27,172 nt of DNA, from the IMG/VR virus record IMGVR_UViG_3300050821_003048, positions 1 through 27,172 of that record; one strand, written 5' to 3'. Shown one piece after another: positions 6,779-14,195 of this stretch. The notes under the pieces were generated by a model, which saw nothing but the letters and a program-made list of their open reading frames with translations, did no database searches and was not told where the DNA came from. Source of the DNA: a virus. Numbering within the stretch: the stretch's first letter is position 1; every line of letters begins with the position of its first letter. A program made the translations under genes and the position numbers.

Positions 6779-7222
6779 ATGCGCTGGTTTGAAAAAATCG
6801 CTGCGTCCCGCTATCCTGATTTTGTAATCGGCAAAAATTACTGCCGCCGTTGGTGGATCATTCCGCGCAATCGTTTTTTCAACATTTATTTGCATCACTT
6901 TTTGCATTCGGACGATGACCGAGCATTACACGACCACCCGTGGGCGAACGCGTCCTACCTCCTCGCGGGCCAGTACATCGAGGTCGAGATCCTCGCCGGT
7001 GGCGTCGAGCGGAGGACGCTTATGAGGGCCGGCGATTGGAGATTCCGACTCCCCACGTCGGCGCATCGGATTGAGCTAATAGGTAACCAAGTCGCGTGGA
7101 GTCTGTTCATCACCGGCCCCGTCGTGCGTGATTGGGGCTTTCACTGTCCGAAGGGCTGGCGTCTGTGGAAAGATTTTGTTGACGAACGCGATCACGGGTC
7201 AATCGGACGCGGCTGCGATTAA
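6779..7222 (+). CDS. Cupin-like phage protein, 147 aa
   Basis: ATG 6779 follows the nuclease stop immediately. The sequence LHHFLHSDDDRALHDHPWAN (about residues 38-57) provides an HxH-type metal ligand cluster of the cupin fold. It is followed by GQYIEVEILAGG, RAGDWRFRLPTSAHRIEL with a further His, and SLFITGPVVRDWGFHCPKGW. This pattern is typical of a conserved phage cupin-fold protein of unknown function. The N-terminus is aromatic and basic (RRWWIIPRNRFFNIY). A small-molecule or sugar-related enzymatic role is possible; no substrate can be named. Confidence 0.75.
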   Translation: MRWFEKIAASRYPDFVIGKNYCRRWWIIPRNRFFNIYLHHFLHSDDDRALHDHPWANASYLLAGQYIEVEILAGGVERRTLMRAGDWRFRLPTSAHRIELIGNQVAWSLFITGPVVRDWGFHCPKGWRLWKDFVDERDHGSIGRGCD

Positions 7223-7239
7223 AAAGCAGGAAAAAACCA

Positions 7240-7542
7240 ATGGACATCTACGCACTGCACGAGAAAATGACCGGGCACTTATTCCCGGCGTACTCAAACA
7301 CCGATGAACGGTTTTTGGCGCTAGCGCTCTGCGGTGAGGCCGGCGAACTCGCCAACATGATTAAGAAGCGCTGGCGGGACGGCGCCGATTTGACTGAGGA
7401 AATCCGGGACGAGATAGCCGATATTCGCGTTTATCTCGAATTGCTGGCGAAGTGCTTCGGCATCGAAGGTGCCAAGCTTGACACTCAGGTCGAGAATAAA
7501 CTGCAAAAGGTTGTTGAAAAATTTGCCGCACGGCTGACTTGA
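7240..7542 (+). CDS. MazG-like nucleotide pyrophosphohydrolase
   Basis: The 100-residue product matches the all-alpha NTP pyrophosphatase (MazG) pattern: LALCGEAGELANMIKK (the ExxE pair, residues about 31-36) and then EIRDEIADIRVYLELLAKCF (the second acidic pair, ExxD). It ends with the usual VENKLQKVVEKF helix. It should hydrolyse nucleoside triphosphates to monophosphates. In phages this tunes nucleotide pools or counters host alarmone-type responses. AGG in a purine-rich leader precedes ATG 7240. The full-length MazG-like single domain is complete. Confidence 0.9.
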   Translation: MDIYALHEKMTGHLFPAYSNTDERFLALALCGEAGELANMIKKRWRDGADLTEEIRDEIADIRVYLELLAKCFGIEGAKLDTQVENKLQKVVEKFAARLT

Positions 7543-7567
7543 CCAATCCTAACCGTACGGCTACACT
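7539..7567 (+). promoter_or_regulatory. Sigma70-like promoter before the ssDNA-binding protein gene
   Basis: TTGACC (7539-7544), a 17-base spacer and TACACT (7562-7567) lie in the only sizeable gap of this stretch, about 45 bases ahead of the ATG at 7612. The -35 overlaps the end of the MazG gene. The spacing is ideal for sigma70. Confidence 0.6.
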
Positions 7568-7611
7568 GCCCACGTTGATAAATTGGCAAACTTAAAACTG
7601 GAGAATTGAAA

Positions 7612-8388
7612 ATGGCACAGCGACAATACGAAGCTGCAACGGTGTTCAATGCTCGCATCGCAGACATGCGGCATCTCTGGGAACCGTCCCGCGAATATAA
7701 GGGACAGCCCACGCAGAAGCCCAATTACTTCGCCATGTTCCTCGTCAAGAAAACCGTAGCGCAGTGGTTCCAGGAACCGGCACTTGCAGGCATCGCGGCG
7801 GCGTGCGGCAAGATTTACCAGACAAATCCGCATGTTCTCGTCTGGCCGGTCGTCGACGGCGACATGCCAAACCCCGAGGGCAAGTCGTCCGAGTTCGCCA
7901 AAGGTCACTGGCTTTTCTCGGGCTCGAGCGGCAACCCGCCGAATGTCGAGATCGTACAAGCCGGTGGTGTACTTACGAAGCTGACAAACAAAGTCGGCGT
8001 GAAGTCCGGTGATTACGTCATGGCCGGCGTGACGGCGGCTGTGAAACAGAACGATACCCGCGGCGTCAAGCTGTATCTCAACGCCGTCGTATTTTCGTCG
8101 CCCGGCGAAGAAATCGTGTTCGCCAATTCTGTCAGCGGTGCCGAGCTGATGCGAATGGCGGAACAGCAGGGCTTGCGTCCGGCGGGCTTCAGTGCGTCGC
8201 CTGGAGGGTTTGCGCCGCAGCCGTTTGGTGGACAGCACGGGGGTTTTACGCCGCCGGCAGGCGGGTTTGCCCCGACACCGCACGCCCCTGCTTTTCCGGC
8301 TGCCCCGGGCCCCACTGGGCCGGGTTTCGGTGGGAGTGCGACATCCCCTTTTAACGCACCGCCGACTAATCCGTTTGGTCCGCGTTGA
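7612..8388 (+). CDS. DUF2815 ssDNA-binding protein
   Basis: I chose ATG 7612, nine bases after CTGGAG; a TTG six bases upstream has poorer spacing. Residues 1-185 form the OB-fold-like DUF2815 core (YEAATVFNARIADMRHLWEP, NPHVLVWPVVDGDMPNPEGK, GVKLYLNAVVFSSPGEEIVF). Phage members bind single-stranded DNA like T7 gp2.5. The last 70 residues are a disordered Gly/Pro/Phe-rich tail (GGFTPPAGGFAPTP) ending NPFGPR. The gene has its own promoter, as expected for a protein needed in large amounts, and is followed by a terminator-like hairpin. The association with the DUF2800 nuclease and polymerase is a common phage gene set. Confidence 0.85.
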   Translation: MAQRQYEAATVFNARIADMRHLWEPSREYKGQPTQKPNYFAMFLVKKTVAQWFQEPALAGIAAACGKIYQTNPHVLVWPVVDGDMPNPEGKSSEFAKGHWLFSGSSGNPPNVEIVQAGGVLTKLTNKVGVKSGDYVMAGVTAAVKQNDTRGVKLYLNAVVFSSPGEEIVFANSVSGAELMRMAEQQGLRPAGFSASPGGFAPQPFGGQHGGFTPPAGGFAPTPHAPAFPAAPGPTGPGFGGSATSPFNAPPTNPFGPR

Positions 8389-8396
8389 GTGAGTAG

Positions 8397-8436
8397 GGAG
8401 GGGTGCCCTTAGTAACCTGGTTGACGGTGCCCCTCC
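8397..8436 (+). terminator. Terminator-like hairpin between the ssDNA-binding protein and polymerase genes
   Basis: An 11-bp stem with two G-T pairs, GGAGGGGTGCC (8397-8407) with GGTGCCCCTCC (8426-8436), an 18-base loop, then TGTTT. The short T-run makes it a weak or partial terminator that could reduce transcription into the polymerase gene. Confidence 0.55.
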
Positions 8437-8445
8437 TGTTTCACC

Positions 8446-10383
8446 ATGCAGCACCCTGACGACCTATGGGCCGACTTCGAAACCCGCAGCCGCTGCGATC
8501 TTAAGAAGGCGGGTGCTAGGCGGTACGCAGCAGATAATTCGACCGGCATAACGTCGGTCGTTTGGCAGTTCCGGGGCACGCGCAAGCGTGCGTGTCCCAT
8601 ACATCCTTTTTTAGGTACGCACGCGCTCGCGGACCTGTACGCCGACGTTCGCGTTTGTTCCCGATTCGTCGCGCACCACGCAAATTTTGATGTTTCGATT
8701 TTGCGCGCCGTGAATCCATTCCTCGATCTACCGCTTTCCAAGATCGACTGCAGTATGGCTCGCGCTCAATCACTGGCACTTCCCGGCGGCCTCGATCAAG
8801 TTTGCAAGGCGTTAGGCATTCGGGGCAAGGACCCGCGCGGGCGCGAACTGGTCATGAAGACATGCCGGCCACAGCGCGACGGTACGTTTAACGAAGACGT
8901 ACAGACGTTTCGCGAGCTACTCGAATACAACGATGTTGATGTCGACTGCCTTATTGACCTGGACAATCGGCTGCCGCCGCTCACGCCGGATGAACGCTTG
9001 ATTTTTGAGCGCACGTGGCGAAAGAACGAAATCGGGCTGCCGATCGACGTGCACCTTGCTACCGCGATCGCGATGCGCCGGCAAGAAATCGAGCAAGAGA
9101 GCACCGCAACACTCATGGAGCTGACGCAGAATGCGGTAACGAAGCTTTCGCAGCGTCAGCGTATCATCGAATGGTGCAACAGTGGCAACCGCGCGGCTGG
9201 GCTAGAGAACACGCAAAAGCATATCGTCGCGGAAAAACTGGCGGACGAAAACTTACATCCCGACGTACGGATAGTGCTGGAACTGTTGCAATCCGAAGGC
9301 GGCTCCGCGCCGCTGAAAGCGCAGGCTTTGCTCGATCGGCACGTCAATGGTTTTTACAAAGACGCTACGCGGTACTTCGGTGCGCGATCGGGTCGCGGTA
9401 CATCCGAAGGCGTCAACACCTTTAACATCGCAAGGCCATCGGGCAAGTACGACGGGCAGGACGGGCGGCTAACGATTGATAGCGTAATTCAGGGCCTCAA
9501 AGCCGGATTTAAGTACAACAATATTGCGCTGACCGATTGCCTGCGTAGTTTGATCGTGGCACCTGACGGCTGGATGGTCTGCGACAACGACTTATCAAAC
9601 GCAGAGTACCGAATTGCGCTATGGATGGCCGGCGACACAGATCGTTTGAACGTGCTTGCGACTGGCGGTGATCCGTACATATACAACGCAATTGCCATGG
9701 GGCGCGTTCCGCCGGGATCAACTAAGAAGACACACCCGCACGAACGGCAGAGTTATAAATCTGTGACGTTGGGCGGCAACTACCAGCTCGGCTGGAAAAC
9801 GTACATGGCGCATCAACGCCGCGCTGGCAACAACATGGACGAAATAAAAGCGCGTTCCGACATTGACGGCTACCGGCAAGCAAATCCACTCCTGCAATCA
9901 CTGTGGTACGCGCTCGCCGATGCTTTCAAGTTCGCAATTTATGAGCAGCCGGGGCGCATCTTTCCAGCTGGCAAAGTAGCGTTCCAGAAAGACGGCCACG
10001 GCACTGTCTGGATGCTGCTGCCGTCCGGTCGTGCGGTGCCGCACTATTCGGCACATATCACGTATGGCGGCGAGATGGCGTTCTTTCGCGGCAAGTTCGG
10101 TGCCATGCTGCGCCAGAAAGCGTTTGGCGGTTCGCTGCTCGAAATCGCCTGCCAGTCCATGACGCGTGACCTTGTGACGGCAGCTGAAGCCGATATCGAG
10201 CGCGAGCTACCGGACGTGGTTTTGATTCTAGATGTTTATGATTCGATTTTAGCTCTTGCGCGTACGGACGTTGCCGGTGTACGGTCGCAACAGATGCGCG
10301 ATATTATGAAGCGACAGCGTTCGTGGACTTCGGGGTTGCCGTTGGATTGCGAAGGGTACGAAAGCGAGCGGATGCGGAAATGA
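8446..10383 (+). CDS. Family A DNA polymerase with 3'-5' exonuclease
   Basis: The 645-residue replicative polymerase has exonuclease motif I WADFETRS (Asp10, Glu12), motif II HHANFDVSIL, and motif III EYNDVDVDC. Polymerase motif A is CDNDLSNAEYRIALWMAGD (about 380), motif B is YKSVTLGGNYQLG (about 440) and motif C is LDVYDSIL (about 599). In motif C the catalytic Asp is present, but the usual His and Glu of VHDE are Tyr and Ser. The C-terminus SWTSGLPLDCEGYESERM is typical. ATG 8446 is the only in-frame start after the upstream TGA and has no Shine-Dalgarno sequence, so initiation may be weak or controlled by the hairpin just upstream. It should copy the phage genome with proofreading. Confidence 0.95.
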   Translation: MQHPDDLWADFETRSRCDLKKAGARRYAADNSTGITSVVWQFRGTRKRACPIHPFLGTHALADLYADVRVCSRFVAHHANFDVSILRAVNPFLDLPLSKIDCSMARAQSLALPGGLDQVCKALGIRGKDPRGRELVMKTCRPQRDGTFNEDVQTFRELLEYNDVDVDCLIDLDNRLPPLTPDERLIFERTWRKNEIGLPIDVHLATAIAMRRQEIEQESTATLMELTQNAVTKLSQRQRIIEWCNSGNRAAGLENTQKHIVAEKLADENLHPDVRIVLELLQSEGGSAPLKAQALLDRHVNGFYKDATRYFGARSGRGTSEGVNTFNIARPSGKYDGQDGRLTIDSVIQGLKAGFKYNNIALTDCLRSLIVAPDGWMVCDNDLSNAEYRIALWMAGDTDRLNVLATGGDPYIYNAIAMGRVPPGSTKKTHPHERQSYKSVTLGGNYQLGWKTYMAHQRRAGNNMDEIKARSDIDGYRQANPLLQSLWYALADAFKFAIYEQPGRIFPAGKVAFQKDGHGTVWMLLPSGRAVPHYSAHITYGGEMAFFRGKFGAMLRQKAFGGSLLEIACQSMTRDLVTAAEADIERELPDVVLILDVYDSILALARTDVAGVRSQQMRDIMKRQRSWTSGLPLDCEGYESERMRK

Positions 10384-11783
10384 TGCAAGACACGTACGAA
10401 GATTTTCTAATTCGAAAGTCGGCGATGCCCGTCCTGTCGGGAATATCGCGCGACTTAAAGCTGCCGGACAAGCTGCGCCCTTTTCAGCGTGACATCGTTA
10501 CTTGGGGCCTGCGACAAGGCCGCGCTGCGGTATTCGCCGGAACCGGCCTCGGCAAGACGTTTCAGCAGCTATCGTGGGCGCAGGAAATTCAGCACGACAC
10601 TTGGCGCCGGATACTGGTCTTGGCACCGCTCGCGGTCGCGCAGCAAACCGTGCAAGAGGCTAAAAAATTTAATATTGATTCGGTCGAGTACGCCCCTGAT
10701 CGCGCTTCGATCAAATCAAACATTGTCGTTACGAACTACGATCGCATTGACAACTTCGATCCTGCGGACTTCACTGGCATTGTGCTCGACGAGTCCAGCA
10801 TCATCAAAGCGCATGACAGCAAGACGCGAGCGAAGCTGATCGAATTTACGCGTGATATTCCCTTCCGGCTGCCGTGTACGGCCACGCCCGCCCCGAACGA
10901 TTACGTCGAGTTAGGCAACCATGCGGAGTTTCTTGGCGTATGCAGCGCTAAGGAAATGCTGGCGACATGGTTTGTCCACAACGGCTCGCTGAAAGCTACG
11001 AGCGTCAAAAATCACGATGCCAAGCTGAGAGGCAAAGTTACTGCGGAATGGCGTCTCAAAGGCCATGCCGAGCAGGAGTTCTGGGCGTGGCTGTCATCGT
11101 GGTCCGTCATGTTGCGGCACCCGAACGAGTTGGGTTACGACGAGCCTGGATACGACCTGCCGCCGTTGCATAAGCATTTCATCACAGTGCCGTCCGACTT
11201 GCCTGTTGCGCACACACTGTCCGAGCGGCTGCGGGCGCGACGCGATAGCACGGCCGATCGCGTACGGGCGGCGGCGACGCTAGTCAACATGCAGCCGGAT
11301 CGGCCGTGGCTTGTGTGGTGCAACTCCAATCTGGAATCCGAAATGCTGACGGCTGCGATTGCTGGCGCCGTCGAAGTGCGCGGCAGCCATCCGGCCGAGC
11401 TGAAATCGGAACGCCTGATGGGCTTCGCCAACGGCGCCGTGCGCGCACTCGTCAGTAAGCCGTCGATCGCTGGATGGGGCATGAATTTTCAGCGGTGTGC
11501 CGACATGGTTTTTGTCGGTCTCAATGACAGTTTCGAGCAGCTGTTCCAGGCTATCCGGCGTTGCTGGCGTTTTGGGCAGACACAAGACGTAAATGCATAC
11601 TTCATCGCGTCGACAGCAGAGGGTGCCGTTGTCAGCAACCTAGCCGCCAAGGAAGCCGCTGCCGATCGCATGGCGGACGAAATGTCAAAGCATACGCGTA
11701 CGCTGATGACGCGAACGCTACACGGCATCCGCACGCTTACGCCGCACAAAAACAATATGGAGGTTCCTTCATGGCTGAGGTAA
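10380..11783 (+). CDS. SNF2-like SF2 helicase
   Basis: I chose ATG 10380, which overlaps the polymerase stop as ATGA; a longer upstream frame only shadows the polymerase gene. Motifs: LRPFQRDIVTWGLRQGRAAV, motif I GTGLGKT (about 58), motif II LDESSIIK (about 138), motif III CTATPAPND (about 167), and motif VI QAIRRCWRFGQ (about 390). These define a compact Swi2/Snf2-type DNA translocase of about 467 residues, common in phages next to DNA polymerase and a methyltransferase. It probably remodels or unwinds DNA during replication or recombination. The C-terminus overlaps the next gene by 13 bases and carries that gene's ribosome-binding site. Confidence 0.92.
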   Translation: MMQDTYEDFLIRKSAMPVLSGISRDLKLPDKLRPFQRDIVTWGLRQGRAAVFAGTGLGKTFQQLSWAQEIQHDTWRRILVLAPLAVAQQTVQEAKKFNIDSVEYAPDRASIKSNIVVTNYDRIDNFDPADFTGIVLDESSIIKAHDSKTRAKLIEFTRDIPFRLPCTATPAPNDYVELGNHAEFLGVCSAKEMLATWFVHNGSLKATSVKNHDAKLRGKVTAEWRLKGHAEQEFWAWLSSWSVMLRHPNELGYDEPGYDLPPLHKHFITVPSDLPVAHTLSERLRARRDSTADRVRAAATLVNMQPDRPWLVWCNSNLESEMLTAAIAGAVEVRGSHPAELKSERLMGFANGAVRALVSKPSIAGWGMNFQRCADMVFVGLNDSFEQLFQAIRRCWRFGQTQDVNAYFIASTAEGAVVSNLAAKEAAADRMADEMSKHTRTLMTRTLHGIRTLTPHKNNMEVPSWLR

Positions 11784-12757
11784 TCGATCAAGCGTCCGGC
11801 CCGAACTGGCACCTGTGGAACGGCGACTGCGTTGCCGTAGCGCGCGGGCTGCCGAATGAATCCGTACATTACACGATATACAGTCCGCCGTTCATTTCGC
11901 TATACACGTTTTCGGACGATCCACGCGACATGAGCAATTGCCGCGAGGATAGCGATTTCTGGCGCCACTATGAGTTTCTGATTGCGGAGGTCTATCGCGT
12001 CACCAAGCCCGGTCGGCTTGTGTCTATCCACTGCATGAACCTACCAACGTCCAAGCTGCGGGACGGGTTTATTGGGCTGCGAGACTTCCGAGGCGACATC
12101 ATCAAGGCGCATCAGAAGGTCGGATTTTACTACCATTCGGAAGTGTGCATCCGAAAGGATCCTGTGTCCGCAATGCAGCGCACGAAGGCGATCGGGTTGT
12201 TGCACAAGCAAATCGTCAAGGACTCTAGTTTGTCGCGCATGGCGATCCCTGATTACATCGTGACTATGCGCAAGCCCGGTGACAATCAGGAGCGCATCGC
12301 AGGGCAGTTTGATGCGTACTACGGTTCGGAAACGACGCCAGACGGCACACTGCCAAGTCGGGAGTGGAACGAAGACGAAGAAAAGATGGTCCCGTGCATC
12401 GCAGCCCCCGGAACTAAACAGTACAGCATCGCAGTGTGGCAACGCTACGCCGAGGCGGTGTGGGCTGACATTGCGCAAGGTGACGTACTATCCCGTAAGG
12501 AAGCACGCGAAGAGGCCGACGAAGCGCACATATCACCGCTGCAGCTCACGCCAATCAGACGCTGCCTCGAACTGTGGAGCAACCCCGGCGACACCGTATT
12601 CTCTCCGTTCGCTGGCATCGGTTCTGAACTGTACGTGTCACTGCAGATGGGGCGCCGCGCGATCGGTGCGGAGCTGAAGCCGTCCTATTGGCGGCAAGCC
12701 ATACAGAATTGTGAGCGCGCCGCGATGCCGCCAAAAATGCCGTGGGAATCCCAATAA
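11771..12757 (+). CDS. N4/N6 DNA methyltransferase
   Basis: I chose ATG 11771, behind GGAGG nine bases upstream; earlier in-frame codons shadow the helicase. The amino-methyltransferase motifs are permuted, as in the beta class: catalytic SPPF (about 37-40) near the N-terminus and the AdoMet-binding FSPFAGIGSELYVSL (about 276-288) near the C-terminus. The protein should methylate adenine N6 or cytosine N4. Its 328-residue length is normal for the family. It ends PKMPWESQ, again with a Pro-Trp-Glu peptide. With the Dcm-like gene upstream, the phage carries two DNA methylation activities, consistent with evasion of host restriction. Confidence 0.92.
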   Translation: MAEVIDQASGPNWHLWNGDCVAVARGLPNESVHYTIYSPPFISLYTFSDDPRDMSNCREDSDFWRHYEFLIAEVYRVTKPGRLVSIHCMNLPTSKLRDGFIGLRDFRGDIIKAHQKVGFYYHSEVCIRKDPVSAMQRTKAIGLLHKQIVKDSSLSRMAIPDYIVTMRKPGDNQERIAGQFDAYYGSETTPDGTLPSREWNEDEEKMVPCIAAPGTKQYSIAVWQRYAEAVWADIAQGDVLSRKEAREEADEAHISPLQLTPIRRCLELWSNPGDTVFSPFAGIGSELYVSLQMGRRAIGAELKPSYWRQAIQNCERAAMPPKMPWESQ

Positions 12758-12769
12758 GGGTACGCACCC

Positions 12770-13276
12770 ATGACCGCGCAAGTCGGCCGTTTCACCATGC
12801 GCGACCTAAACCCGTGGGAAGGCCCCGCTCTATTCGTGTTGACAGGCAACCCCGACGTGACACGCTACATGGGTTTCCGTACGCACAAATCCGTTGGCGA
12901 AGCAACACAGCTCATAGAGCAGTACCGCAACAGCATCGCTAGGTGGCAGGGCGTTTATTCCGACAACGATCTTCTAGGCGTCGTCGGCCTGGAGGTAGCG
13001 CGACATCAGGCAACCATGTCAATCATGTTCCGCTCTGACTGGAAAGCGCGCGGCGCCGGCCGCGAGTTTTGCCGTCCGTTTGTGCAATGGATTTTCACGC
13101 ATCCGCAAACATGGCGACTGTGGACATACGTACACGTTGACAACATCGCGGGCCAGCGCGTAACGGAGCGTATGGGCGCCATACGTGAAGGACTGTTGCG
13201 GCGGTTTGAGTTCTTTCCGAATGTCAGTGCGGAGCCGCAAGACTGCTTCGTGTATTCGATCGTACGCAGCGACTAG
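12770..13276 (+). CDS. GNAT-family N-acetyltransferase
   Basis: The 168-residue product has the RimJ/RimL-like (Acetyltransf_3) layout: an N-terminal strand pair, NDLLGVVGLEVARHQATMSI, then the acetyl-CoA loop region DWKARGAGREFCRPFVQWIF (motif A RxxGxG-like), and VDNIAGQRVTERMGAIREGL, the hallmark 'N..G.R..E..G...EG' of this group. It transfers an acetyl group from acetyl-CoA to a protein or small molecule; in phages the target is usually unknown. AAGGG lies 11 bases ahead of ATG 12770. It converges on the - strand ejection gene with a 4-base overlap at the stop codons. Confidence 0.85.
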   Translation: MTAQVGRFTMRDLNPWEGPALFVLTGNPDVTRYMGFRTHKSVGEATQLIEQYRNSIARWQGVYSDNDLLGVVGLEVARHQATMSIMFRSDWKARGAGREFCRPFVQWIFTHPQTWRLWTYVHVDNIAGQRVTERMGAIREGLLRRFEFFPNVSAEPQDCFVYSIVRSD

Positions 13277-13914
13277 AACGCCGCCGCAAACGACCCGAGC
13301 CCATTGAACATCGATCCAAGCCCGCTGCCCTTGCTCTGCGCATCTTTGGCTTGCGCCTCCGCGATACTCGACGTGGCCTGATTTTGCGAATTGGTAGCAC
13401 TCACTTGCTGTCCCGTCGCCGCCTGCCCAACGCCGATCGCGCTGAACATATTGCCAAGCGCGCTTTCGAGCTGACCGAAACCTTGCTGGTTGCCTTGCAG
13501 GTATTCGTTGTACGCCGTGTTCGCACCCTGCGACACAATGCCATGGTCAATGGTCCCGAGCGCGCGTTCATTGGCGCCAGAAAGCAGGTCGCCGCGAGCG
13601 GCAGCGCTGTTGTTCTGTACTTCGTTCGCTTGCTGCAATTGATACTGCGCAGCCGGTGTGTTCTGGTAGCCGGACGTGAATTGATCGTAGCTTTCGACGT
13701 TTCCGGCCTTCCCTTGAATATTGTCAATCGCGTCTGTGGTAGCCGGCAAAAACGACTGCCCGAACGTGTTGTACGGCTGCGTACTGCCGATTACGCCTGC
13801 CGTATTGCTGTTGACGGCATCTTGCCCTTTGCTCAGATCGTTGGCCCCTATCTGGGCGCCAACGACGGCCCCGAGGCCGCCGCCAAAACCAACTGGGTTT
13901 GCCTGTACCGTCAT
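13273..13914 (-). CDS. Phage ejection / DNA transfer protein
   Basis: The 213-residue product is poor in charge and rich in Gly, Ala, Gln and Asn. After a hydrophobic Gly-rich N-terminus (VGFGGGLGAVVGAQIG) comes YDQFTSGYQNTPAAQYQLQQ, then NNSAAARGDLLSGANERAL and NTAYNEYLQGNQQGFGQLES. This YxxF...Y.LQQ...SAAARG.LLSG pattern is typical of small P22 gp7-like ejection proteins that leave the virion with the DNA. The C-terminus is disordered and Gly/Ser-rich. AAGGG precedes the ATG at 13914. It is cut off from the other - strand structural genes by the + strand island 13963-15079. Confidence 0.75.
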   Translation of the reverse strand: MTVQANPVGFGGGLGAVVGAQIGANDLSKGQDAVNSNTAGVIGSTQPYNTFGQSFLPATTDAIDNIQGKAGNVESYDQFTSGYQNTPAAQYQLQQANEVQNNSAAARGDLLSGANERALGTIDHGIVSQGANTAYNEYLQGNQQGFGQLESALGNMFSAIGVGQAATGQQVSATNSQNQATSSIAEAQAKDAQSKGSGLGSMFNGLGSFAAAF

Positions 13915-13926
13915 TTGCGGAGCCCT

Positions 13927-13942
13927 TGTATTGTGTCATACA
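13927..13942. promoter_or_regulatory. Palindromic operator-like site with CATACA -10
   Basis: TGTAT and ATACA (13927-13931 and 13938-13942) form a perfect 5-bp inverted repeat with a six-base spacer, containing the shared TGTCATACA element. TTGCGG (13915-13920) lies 16 bases before CATACA (13937-13942), giving a weak + strand promoter for the RHH gene. It sits between two divergent genes and could control both. Confidence 0.45.
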
Positions 13943-13962
13943 TTCGGCTAAGCCTACCACCT

Positions 13963-14169
13963 ATGAGTACGGAACGGAAGACCGTCATGATATCGGGCAG
14001 GCTGCCTGCGGCCCTCGTGGAGCGCTTGGACTACGTTACCCGCAACATTGACAGTGAGACCATAAAGAACCGCTCTGCGGCGCTCCGGGAGGCCCTGGAG
14101 GCGTGGCTGCCGGGCCGTGAGGATCGGTTAAGGGAGCTGGGCATTCTGGCTGCGAAGGCGCGCAAGTAA
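13963..14169 (+). CDS. Ribbon-helix-helix type regulator, 68 aa
   Basis: I chose ATG 13963; the frame is open far upstream but that region shadows the ejection gene on the other strand. The product MSTERKTVMISGRLPAALVE starts with a short strand (TVMISGRL) followed by two helices (PAALVERLDYVTRN and NRSAALREALEAWL). That is the Arc/MetJ-type pattern used for DNA binding as a dimer. The C-terminus is basic (ILAAKARK). No Shine-Dalgarno sequence is visible, and the predicted transcript leader is only about 15 bases. It probably represses its own promoter or a neighbouring one; the palindrome just upstream is the natural candidate operator. Confidence 0.6.
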   Translation: MSTERKTVMISGRLPAALVERLDYVTRNIDSETIKNRSAALREALEAWLPGREDRLRELGILAAKARK

Positions 14170-14195
14170 CGGGCCTTGAGCGAGGGACTTCGATG
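14169..14195 (+). repeat. Leader repeat, copy 1 (with 26662-26688)
   Basis: The 27-base stretch including the ATG at 14193 matches 26662-26688 at 24 of 27 positions. Shared parts are ACGGGCCTT, AGCGAGGGACTT and the ATG. It includes the ribosome-binding site GAGGGA of both genes. Confidence 0.85.

Noticed and set aside
7561-8454. 297-codon antisense ORF opposite the ssDNA-binding protein gene
   Set aside because: Arg-rich, low-complexity translation typical of a shadow of a Gly/Pro-rich gene; spans the promoter and hairpin.
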